Program-made: the position numbers and the translations under genes
The notes under the pieces: generated by a model
What the model was told of the DNA's origin: nothing
Database searches by the model: none
The model's input: only the letters and a program-made list of their open reading frames with translations
In this document: piece after piece, positions 52,330 through 59,947 of the stretch
Layout of the letters: each line of letters starts with the position of its first letter
Position numbering within the stretch: the stretch's first letter is position 1
NCBI GenBank assembly: GCA_963422775.4
Contig: CAUJSJ030000154.1
Location: 27,854-91,853 of the forward strand
Direction: 5' to 3'
Source: Pelomonas sp963422775
GTDB lineage: Bacteria > Pseudomonadota > Gammaproteobacteria > Burkholderiales > Burkholderiaceae_C
DNA length: 64,000 bases

Positions 52330-54740
52330 TGCGCGCGCGGCTGCTGGCTGCGCTGCTGAGCCTGGCCGGCGCGGCGCAGGCGGGCATCTCCGTCAGCACC
52401 CAGGCCACGCCGGGCAGCGTGCCGCTCGACGGCGCCGTCATCGTTGCGGTGCCCGACGCAGATCCGCTCGAAGCCTTTGTCGCCCAAGACCTGGCGGCTG
52501 ACCTCCAGCGCCTGGGCCTGAGGGTTGGCCGCAAGAGCCCCGTGCATATCTGGGTCGGCACCGCCGGTCATCACCCGGGCATCGACGCCGCCGGGCTCGA
52601 TCTGAGCCAGCTCAAGGGTTGCTGGGAGTGCTTCCAGATCGCGCTGCTGCGTGACCCCGCACCGGGCGTGAGGGCGGCGCTGGTCATCGTGGGCGCCGAT
52701 CGGCGCGGCACGGCCTACGGCGTCTACACGCTGAGCCAGGCCCTGGGCGTGTCGCCCTGGCACTGGTGGGCCGACGTGGCGCCGCTCAGGCGCGGCCCGC
52801 TGCATGTTTCCTTGAGCGAGCCGCTGCACGATGGGCCGGCCGTCAAATACCGCGGCCTCTTCATCAACGACGAGGACTGGGGCCTGTTCCCCTGGGCTGC
52901 GCACACGTTCGAACCCGAGGCCGGCACGATTGGCCCGCGCACCTACGAGCAGGTCTTCCGCCTGTTGCTGCGCCTGAAGGCCAACACGCTGTGGCCGGCC
53001 ATGCACCAGGTCTCGGGGGCCTTCAACGCCAATTCGCGAAATGCCGAGCTGGCGCAGCGCTACGGCATCGTCATGGGCTCGTCCCACGCCGAGCCCCTGC
53101 TGCGCAACAACGTCGTCGAGTGGACTGCACCATCTGATCAGTACAACTACGCGACGCATGCCGAACAAGTGCGCGACTACTGGGCCGAGCGGCTGAAGAC
53201 CAATGGCCGCTTCGACAACCTCTACACGCTCGGCATGCGCGGCATCCACGACTCCGGCATGCAGGGGGGCGGCACGGTAGCCGAGAAGCGGGCGCTGCTG
53301 AACAGTCTCGTTGCCGACCAACGCGAGCTGCTCGCCCAACACGTCGGCGACCCGACGCAACTGCCCCAGATCTTCGTGCCCTACAAGGAAGTGCTGCCGC
53401 TGCTGCCCGGCCTGGCGCTGCCCGACGACGTGACCCTTGTCTGGCCCGACGACAACTTCGGCTACATCCGCCAGTTCCCAGACGCCGCCCAAGCCAAGCG
53501 CGCGGGCGGCTCGGGCGTGTACTACCACCTGTCCTATCTCGGCGCACCGCTGTCCTATCTGTGGCTGTCCACGACGCCACCCGCGCTGGTGGCCGAGGAG
53601 ATGGGCCGCGCCTTCGATGCCGGCGCGCGGCGGCTGTGGGTCGCCAACGCTGGCGACATCAAGCCGCACGAGGTCAACCTCAGTCACTGGTTCGAGCTGG
53701 CCTGGAACCCCGCCGCCGTGAGAGCGCAAGGGCAGCAGGCCTGGCTGCGCGACCTGGCCCGGCGGCTGTTCGGCATCACCGAGATTGCCGACATCTGGGG
53801 CGGCTACTACCGCCTCAACTTCGAGCGCCGGCCCGAACACCTGCAGTTCCACCTGCCCGGCGAGCGCCCGCGCCGCAGCGGCCTCGCGCCTGCCGTCGTC
53901 GACGAGCGCCTCAGCCGCTTCGCCTATCTGCTTGAGCGCCTGGACGCCCTGCGCCCGCGTGTCGCCGCCGCGCAGCGCGACGGCTTCTTCCAGCTCGTCG
54001 AATACCCGCTGCGCGCCTCGGCCCTGGCCAACGAGCGGTTCTTTGCACTGGAGCGCTACGCTGAGACGATGGAGCGCGACCCGGCCGGTGCTCGCCGCTT
54101 CGCCGCCCAGGCCGTGCGCGCCGACCAACGCCTCAAGGCCTTGACTGCCCGCTACAACACCGGCCGCTGGGCCGGCATCCTGGCCGAGGAACCGGCCGAC
54201 GGCTTGTGGACGAGCTATCGCCAGCAGGCGCCGCTGCTGCCGGCCGCCGGCCTGGGTGGCCGTGCGGACCCTGCGCTGCGCGATTTCGCCCGGGCCGCGG
54301 CCGACCTCGCGCCGACGGGAGCGGCCGAGGCGCCGCCCGCGCTGCGGGTGAGCGCAGCCGAAGGCTGGCGCCGCATCACCGGCCTGGGCCGCGGCGACGG
54401 CGTGCTCCGTGCCCTGCAGCCCGGCGCAACGCTGCTGCTGCAAAGCGATGCGCGCGACGGCCCGAGTTGCCTGCGCGTGTACGTGCTGCCCATCTACCCG
54501 CTGGCCGCGGGCGAGCCCTGGCGGGCCGACCTCCTTGTCGACGGCCAATTGCACCCGCTGCGCTGGCCGCGCGGCGCGCAGGATGCGGCCTGGGCGCAGG
54601 GTGTGCTCGCCAACCGCCTGAGCGCGACACTCACGCTGCCCGAGCTTCGCGGGGCGTCCCTGCGCCTGACGGCCGGCCTGCGCGACCTGATGTTCGACGG
54701 CGCCGAGTTGCTGCCCGGCGCCTGCAACGCCCATCCTTGA
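52329..54740 (+). CDS. GH115-family alpha-glucuronidase
   Basis: An 803-residue exported enzyme (signal MRARLLAALLSLAGAAQAG). The GH115 core is clear: GTAYGVYTLSQALGVSPWHW, KYRGLFINDEDWGLFPWAAH, RLKANTLWPAMHQVSGAFN, HAEPLLRNN, and WVANAGDIKPHEVNLSHWFELAWN. GH115 enzymes remove 1,2-linked (methyl)glucuronic acid, best known from xylan. In this pectin context the target may be glucuronate on arabinogalactan side chains. The ATG overlaps the preceding stop (TGATG). Confidence 0.93.
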   Translation: MRARLLAALLSLAGAAQAGISVSTQATPGSVPLDGAVIVAVPDADPLEAFVAQDLAADLQRLGLRVGRKSPVHIWVGTAGHHPGIDAAGLDLSQLKGCWECFQIALLRDPAPGVRAALVIVGADRRGTAYGVYTLSQALGVSPWHWWADVAPLRRGPLHVSLSEPLHDGPAVKYRGLFINDEDWGLFPWAAHTFEPEAGTIGPRTYEQVFRLLLRLKANTLWPAMHQVSGAFNANSRNAELAQRYGIVMGSSHAEPLLRNNVVEWTAPSDQYNYATHAEQVRDYWAERLKTNGRFDNLYTLGMRGIHDSGMQGGGTVAEKRALLNSLVADQRELLAQHVGDPTQLPQIFVPYKEVLPLLPGLALPDDVTLVWPDDNFGYIRQFPDAAQAKRAGGSGVYYHLSYLGAPLSYLWLSTTPPALVAEEMGRAFDAGARRLWVANAGDIKPHEVNLSHWFELAWNPAAVRAQGQQAWLRDLARRLFGITEIADIWGGYYRLNFERRPEHLQFHLPGERPRRSGLAPAVVDERLSRFAYLLERLDALRPRVAAAQRDGFFQLVEYPLRASALANERFFALERYAETMERDPAGARRFAAQAVRADQRLKALTARYNTGRWAGILAEEPADGLWTSYRQQAPLLPAAGLGGRADPALRDFARAAADLAPTGAAEAPPALRVSAAEGWRRITGLGRGDGVLRALQPGATLLLQSDARDGPSCLRVYVLPIYPLAAGEPWRADLLVDGQLHPLRWPRGAQDAAWAQGVLANRLSATLTLPELRGASLRLTAGLRDLMFDGAELLPGACNAHP

Positions 54741-54774
54741 CCGGCCTTGCCCAGGGCGTGCGGCGCCAGGCTGG

Positions 54775-55626
54775 TCAGCCGGCCTTCGTACCTTGCTCGG
54801 CCACGGCGCGCCACACGGCCATGGTGCGGGCCGTGCGGCTCGGCGGCCTGGGGAGGCGCCCGGGCACGAGCAGCTCCACGCCGTGGATGACGCGCACGAG
54901 GAAGGGCAGGGCGAAGACCAGCGGCAGCGTCATCAGCCGCAGCGCCTCGGGCGTGCCGGCCTGGAACTGGAACAGCTCGTGGACGGAGAACGGCAAGGTG
55001 TGCACATGCTGGGAAAGCTGCATCGTGATCGCGTTGTGCCAGTCGGCGTCCACGCCGCTCATCTCGCAGCGTTGGCGCCGGTTCAGGTGGAAATCCGGCG
55101 GGTCGTTGCGTCGCAGGCGCAGGCGCAGCTCCGCCTGCGGCACGGGCGGCAGCGAGGCCAGGTACTCATGGGCTTCCAGTGCCAGCAGAAGCCGCGCGGC
55201 GTCGGCCCGGATGCCGGCGAGGACCGCGTCGGTCGAGCCGATGCCGGCCAGCACCTTCAGCCGCCGCGTGGCGTCATGCAGCTCCCACAGCCGGATGCGA
55301 AAGCCGCGCTCCGAGTCGGTCACCGCGTGCCCCGCGATGTACTCGAAGGCGTCGTGGGCCTCGATGACGCAGCGCGCAATCGCGCTCATCGAGGGCAGAT
55401 CCCAAAGCTCGCTGGGCATGGCCTGGGCCGGGTCGGGCGCCAGTCGCCTCAGCGCAAGGCAGTGCGCCAACAGCTTTACGAAGATCTGCTCGCCGTAGCT
55501 TGCGTGCGGCGCCGTCAGCGTCAAGCCGGTCACGGCGTTCGAGACCGCCTTGCCGTGTTCCAGCACGGCGTCGAATTCGCGCAGCCTGTTTCGGTAGTCA
55601 CCCCAGGTGTTGATCGTTTCCAGCAT
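54775..55626 (-). CDS. Uncharacterised protein at the convergence of the two enzyme arms
   Basis: A 283-residue protein with no signal peptide (start MLETINTWGDYRNRLREFDA at 55626). It is mostly helical: acidic/helical segments around PSMSAIARCVIEAHDAFEYIAGH and RLWELHDATRRLKVLAGIGS, and a hydrophobic C-terminal stretch (RLMTLPLVFALPFLVRVIHG). I do not recognise a family. It lies 44 bp downstream of the esterase gene and may be transcribed with that operon, but could be independent. Confidence 0.6.
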   Translation of the reverse strand: MLETINTWGDYRNRLREFDAVLEHGKAVSNAVTGLTLTAPHASYGEQIFVKLLAHCLALRRLAPDPAQAMPSELWDLPSMSAIARCVIEAHDAFEYIAGHAVTDSERGFRIRLWELHDATRRLKVLAGIGSTDAVLAGIRADAARLLLALEAHEYLASLPPVPQAELRLRLRRNDPPDFHLNRRQRCEMSGVDADWHNAITMQLSQHVHTLPFSVHELFQFQAGTPEALRLMTLPLVFALPFLVRVIHGVELLVPGRLPRPPSRTARTMAVWRAVAEQGTKAG

Positions 55627-55670
55627 GCTTGGCCCGTTGCCTCGACAAGCGCGCAAGGGTAGGCGAAGTT

Positions 55671-56438
55671 TCAGCGGCCCAGCTTGGCAGCCATCCAGCG
55701 CGCCGCGAGTGGCGGCCACTGATCCTGTGTGCCATTGAGCCCGCGCAGCGCGAAGCCATGCTCGGCTTGCGGGAAGACGTGAGCCTCCACGTCCAACCCA
55801 TGCACCTGCGCGGCCGTGACGAGGTTGAGCGCGTGCTGGATGGGCACGATGGGGTCGTGCAGCGCATAGGCCAGGAACACCGGGCAGCGCGGCAGGCCAT
55901 GGGGTTCGGTGGCGATGCCGATGGGCCAGGCGTCGTAGAAGGCCTGTTTATCGGCCGGCGGGAAGTCGGGTTTGCCGGCGGGGAACTTGTGGGCGCGGTG
56001 GTTGGCGTTGAGGGGCGCGTAGGCGATGACGGCGCCCAGCGACTCGCGCTGGCAGGCCATCACGCCGGCCAGGTGGCCGCCGGAGGACAGGCCCACGTGC
56101 AGCAGCGGCAGGGGCGGCAGCGCGGCGAGATGGTCGAGCGCCAGCAGGCCATCCTGCAGCGCGATGTCGAAAGGTTGGCCGTCCTGGCCGGGCAATCGGT
56201 GCACGAGCACATAGGCGTCCAGCCCCAGCGTGTTCAGCCACTGCGCGATCTCGACGCCTTCCTTGTCGTGCATCAGCTGCAGGTAGCCGCCGCCGGCGTA
56301 GACGAGAGCCCGGCCGCACGCGGGTGTGGGCGAGAGGTAGGCGTGCAGCTCGGCGCGCGTTGGGCGGCGGCAGATGCGGTCGGGCGAGGCGCCATCGAAG
56401 ACGTTCGGTTCGCCAGGACTCAGCGCCATGACCGTCAT
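55671..56438 (-). CDS. Alpha/beta-hydrolase carbohydrate esterase
   Basis: A 255-residue hydrolase. The nucleophile elbow is HVGLSSGGHLAGV (Ser near residue 119), the oxyanion-type loop YAGGGYLQL, the acid ALHDPIVPI and the histidine AEHGFAL. The layout matches acetyl-xylan-esterase-like lipases/esterases of PULs. No signal peptide is obvious, so it may act in the cytoplasm on imported acetylated oligosaccharides. The start overlaps the GH43 stop by 4 bases. Confidence 0.8.
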   Translation of the reverse strand: MTVMALSPGEPNVFDGASPDRICRRPTRAELHAYLSPTPACGRALVYAGGGYLQLMHDKEGVEIAQWLNTLGLDAYVLVHRLPGQDGQPFDIALQDGLLALDHLAALPPLPLLHVGLSSGGHLAGVMACQRESLGAVIAYAPLNANHRAHKFPAGKPDFPPADKQAFYDAWPIGIATEPHGLPRCPVFLAYALHDPIVPIQHALNLVTAAQVHGLDVEAHVFPQAEHGFALRGLNGTQDQWPPLAARWMAAKLGR

Positions 56439-57478
56439 GGCTTGGTCGCTTCTCTCAGCGGCACGCCGAAGTCGGGCATGCCGTCGGCCGTGAAGGCGAG
56501 CGGCTGCACGCGCGTGGCGCGGCCGGTGTCCCTCAGCGGGTCGCCGACGATGTCGCGGTAGTTGCGGGCGTGGAAGATGTTCAGCACGGTGCCGTCGGGC
56601 TCCACGAGGAAGCTGTTGTGACCGGGGCCGTACTGGCTGTTCTCGGGGCTGGTGCTGAAGACCGGGCCCGGCGACTTGCGCCAGCTTTTCGGGTCCAGCA
56701 GGTCGGCGTTATCGTCGGCCCACAGCAGGCCCAGGCAGTATTCGGCGCCGGTGCCGGCGGCCGAGTAGCTCATGAAGACGCGGCCGCCGTGGATGAGCAC
56801 GGCCGGCGCCTCGTTGACGAGGTGACGCACCTTCTCCCAGGCGTACTCGGGCTGGCTGAGGCGCACCTGCGGGCCTTCCAGCTCGATGGGGCTCTTCATG
56901 CCCGAGATGAAGATGTCGGTGCTGTGGTTCTTCTTTGCCGGGTCGGTCTGCGCCCAGGCCAGGTAGCGCCGGCCCCGGTGCTCGAAGACGGTGGCGTCCA
57001 GCGTGAAGCTCTCCCAGGCCGTCTTGATCTGGCCCCGCTCGACCCACTCGCCCTGCATGGGGTCGGCGCCGGCGTTCTCCAGCACCCACAGCCGGATCTT
57101 CCACGGCTCCCTGGCCTCGCCGGCGCTGAAGTAGATGAACCAGCGGCCGTCGACGTGGTGCAGCTCGGGCGCCCAGATGTTGCGACTCATCGGGCCGCTG
57201 TCATGTCGACGCCAAATGACCTTGGGCTCGGCCGTGGCGAGGCCGGCGATGGTGCGCGCGCGGCGCAGCTCCAGGCGGTCGTACTCGGGCACCGTGACCA
57301 TCAGGTAGTACCAGTCGCCGTGGCGAATGATCTGCGGGTCGGCGCGCTGGGCGACGAGCGGGTTGGGCCAGGGCAGCGGCGCCGGGGCGGGCGCCGCGGG
57401 GGCTTGCGCGAGCGCGGGCAGGGCCGGCGCCAGCAGGGTGGCCACCAGCGCCTGACGGCGCGAGATCGGGTGAGTCAA
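56435..57478 (-). CDS. GH43-family glycosidase (probable arabinofuranosidase)
   Basis: A 347-residue enzyme with a twin-arginine type leader (SRRQALVATLLAPALPALAQA). GH43 residues: catalytic-base Asp in RADPQIIRHGDWYYL, pKa-modulating Asp in SFTLDATVFEHRGRRYL, and acid Glu in LVNEAPAVLIHGGRVFMSYS. WAPELHHVDGRWFIYFS is another signature. Arabinan or arabinogalactan side chains are likely substrates; subfamily unknown. It starts with TTG overlapping the GH95 stop. Confidence 0.9.
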   Translation of the reverse strand: MTHPISRRQALVATLLAPALPALAQAPAAPAPAPLPWPNPLVAQRADPQIIRHGDWYYLMVTVPEYDRLELRRARTIAGLATAEPKVIWRRHDSGPMSRNIWAPELHHVDGRWFIYFSAGEAREPWKIRLWVLENAGADPMQGEWVERGQIKTAWESFTLDATVFEHRGRRYLAWAQTDPAKKNHSTDIFISGMKSPIELEGPQVRLSQPEYAWEKVRHLVNEAPAVLIHGGRVFMSYSAAGTGAEYCLGLLWADDNADLLDPKSWRKSPGPVFSTSPENSQYGPGHNSFLVEPDGTVLNIFHARNYRDIVGDPLRDTGRATRVQPLAFTADGMPDFGVPLREATKP

Positions 57479-59862
57479 ACGGAAGTCTCCACGCGTTGAA
57501 GCCGCCCGTCGCGGCGCTCGAAGCGGGCGGCCTTACCGGCAGTCAGGCGCAACGGCAAACGGCCGCCGCGCCAGCGCAACTCGGTGCTGCCGCCGGCGAT
57601 GTGGACGATTGTCAGCGTCTGCACTTCGCCGCCTTGCCACCTCATCGCCAGTTCGAAGCCACCCCGTGCGCGCAGGCCTGAGACGCTGCCGGCGGGCCAG
57701 GCCGAGGGCAACGCAGGCAGCAGCTCGATGCGGCCGCGATGGCTTTGCAGCAGCATCTCGGCGATGCCGGCGACGCCGCCGAAGTTGCCGTCGATCTGAA
57801 AGGGCGGGTGGGCGTCGAACAGGTTGGGGTAGCTGCGCTTGGGGTGCAGCAGGCGTTGCAGCGTGGCGTGCGCATGCTCGCCGTCCTTGAGTCGCGCCCA
57901 CAGGTTGATGCGCCAGCCGATGCCCCAGCCGGTGGTGTCGTCACCGCGGCGCTCCATGACGTTGCGTGCGGCGGCGGCGAGGGCGGGCGTGTCGTCGGGC
58001 GTGATCTGGTCCGATGGATACAGCGCGTACAGGTGGGACACGTGGCGGTGCTGCAGTTCGGGCGCCTGCAGGTCCCAGTCCTCCTGCCACTCCTGCAACT
58101 GGCCTGCGGCGCCGATCCTGTCGGGCGGCAGGCGGTCGCGCATCGCCGTGCACGCGCGCTCGAAGGACCGGTCCGTGCGCAGCTCACGCGCGGCCTCGGC
58201 AGCGTGGGCAAACAGGTCGCGCAGCAGCTGGTTGTCCATCGCCGGGCCGGCGCAGACCGACGACCCGTGGGGGTGGCTGTTCTCCGGCGACACGCTGGGG
58301 TTGGTGACCATGAAGGCGCTCTTCGGGTCTTTCACCAGCGTGGCCAGCTGGAATTCGGCGGCGCCCTTCATCAGCGGGTAGATGCGCTTGAGCAGGGCTA
58401 CGTCGCGGCGGAACAGCCAGCTCTGCCACAGCGTGTTGACCAGCCACACGCCACCCATGGGCCACAGGCCCCACACGGCGCCATCGGTGGGCGCGGCGAC
58501 GCGCCAGGCGTCGGTGTTGTGGAAGGTGACCCAGCCTGGCGCGTCGTACATCGCACGCGCCACCTTGGCGCCGGTGATGGCCAGGTCCTCGACCATCGCG
58601 ATCAGCGGCTCCACGGTCTCGCCGAGGTTGCAGAGTTCGGCCGGCCAGTAGTTCATCTCCGTGTTGATGTTGAGGGTCCATTTGGACCCCCACGACGGAT
58701 GGACCTTCTCGTTCCAGATCCCCTGAAGATTGGCCGGGAAGCGCGTGCCGGGCCGCGAACTGGCCAGCAGCAGGTAGCGGCCGTACTGCAGGTAGAGCGC
58801 CGCAAGGCCGGGGTCCTGGCCCTCGGCGAAGCGGGCGATGCGCTCGTCGGTGGGCAGGGGGGCGTTGGGGCCGCTGCCGAGGTCCAGCGCGACGCGGTGG
58901 AACAGGCGCTGGTGGTCGTCACGGTGCGCGGCGCGCAACGCGTCGGGGCTGCGTGCTGCCGCCGCTGCCAGCGTCGCCTTGTTGGCGGCCATGGGGTCAC
59001 CGGAGACGTCGTCGAAGCGCTTGTAGCCGGTGGCGCCGGCGATGAGGATGAAGACCTCATCCGCGCCCTGCACCTGCAAGCCAGCGTCGCGCGCCACGAG
59101 CTTGCCACCGCGTGTGATGACCTGCAGCCGGCACTCGAACGGCAGGCGGCCCTCGATGCCCAGCTGCGTGGGACTCACGCCCGCCACCCAAAGCGTGTGG
59201 CCACCGTCGACGCCGCTGCGCTGCTGGTGCGGCGCGCTCAGTGCGATGTCGACCGTGATGGCGCGCGGCTTGTCACCGGCCAGGCGCACAACGATGAGCG
59301 GGTCAGCCGCCGAGGCGTAGACCTCGCGGGTGTGTTGCGTCGAGCCGGTGCGAAAGTGCGTGCTCGCCAGCGCCTCGTCCAGATCCAGGCTGCGCTCGTA
59401 GCCGCGCATGCCGTCCAGCCCGGGGAAGACGAGGATCAGTTCGGCCAGCGGCTGGTAGGCCATCTGCGTCATGGGCTGGCCGAACAGCGTCTCGTTGGCC
59501 AGTTTCTCGGCCTCGGCGTAGCGGCCGGAAAACACCAACTCGCGCACCTTCGGCAGACCCTCGCAGGCGCGCGGGTTGGTCGTGTCGTAGGGGCCGCCGG
59601 CGAAGAAGCTGTTCTCGTTGAGCTGAATGCGCTCAGTGTGCGTGCCGCCGAACACCATGGCGCCCAGGCGCCCGTTGCCCACCGGCAGCGCCTGCGTCCA
59701 TTCGTCGGCGGGGCGGCGGTACCAGAGGCGCAGCGGGTTCGGCGCAGGCGTCTGCGCGTGGGCGGCAGGCAAGGCCAGCAGCGGCGCAGCGAGGCGCAGC
59801 ACGCCGGCTTGCATCAGTTGCTGCTGGAGCCAGGAGCGGCGCGAGGTGATGAATGTGGTCAT
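57475..59862 (-). CDS. GH95-family alpha-L-fucosidase/galactosidase
   Basis: A 795-residue exported enzyme. N-terminal domain: LWYRRPADEWTQALPVGNGRLGAMVFGG. Catalytic region: ANLQGIWNEKVHPSWGSKW followed by NINTEMNYWPAE (the Asn pair), and FDAHPPFQIDGNFGGVAGIA (Asp). The leader TSRRSWLQQQ suggests Tat export. Known members remove 1,2-alpha-L-fucose or alpha-L-galactose from plant glycans. Start 59862; 85 bp separate it from the PL26-like gene upstream. Confidence 0.94.
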   Translation of the reverse strand: MTTFITSRRSWLQQQLMQAGVLRLAAPLLALPAAHAQTPAPNPLRLWYRRPADEWTQALPVGNGRLGAMVFGGTHTERIQLNENSFFAGGPYDTTNPRACEGLPKVRELVFSGRYAEAEKLANETLFGQPMTQMAYQPLAELILVFPGLDGMRGYERSLDLDEALASTHFRTGSTQHTREVYASAADPLIVVRLAGDKPRAITVDIALSAPHQQRSGVDGGHTLWVAGVSPTQLGIEGRLPFECRLQVITRGGKLVARDAGLQVQGADEVFILIAGATGYKRFDDVSGDPMAANKATLAAAAARSPDALRAAHRDDHQRLFHRVALDLGSGPNAPLPTDERIARFAEGQDPGLAALYLQYGRYLLLASSRPGTRFPANLQGIWNEKVHPSWGSKWTLNINTEMNYWPAELCNLGETVEPLIAMVEDLAITGAKVARAMYDAPGWVTFHNTDAWRVAAPTDGAVWGLWPMGGVWLVNTLWQSWLFRRDVALLKRIYPLMKGAAEFQLATLVKDPKSAFMVTNPSVSPENSHPHGSSVCAGPAMDNQLLRDLFAHAAEAARELRTDRSFERACTAMRDRLPPDRIGAAGQLQEWQEDWDLQAPELQHRHVSHLYALYPSDQITPDDTPALAAAARNVMERRGDDTTGWGIGWRINLWARLKDGEHAHATLQRLLHPKRSYPNLFDAHPPFQIDGNFGGVAGIAEMLLQSHRGRIELLPALPSAWPAGSVSGLRARGGFELAMRWQGGEVQTLTIVHIAGGSTELRWRGGRLPLRLTAGKAARFERRDGRLQRVETSV

Positions 59863-59947
59863 GGCAGTCGGTGGAGCTGGGTTTGGCTGACGACGGCGAC
59901 ATCGCCGCCCAATGCGAGCGGCCAGGCGTTGGCGTTCGCCTTCACGC

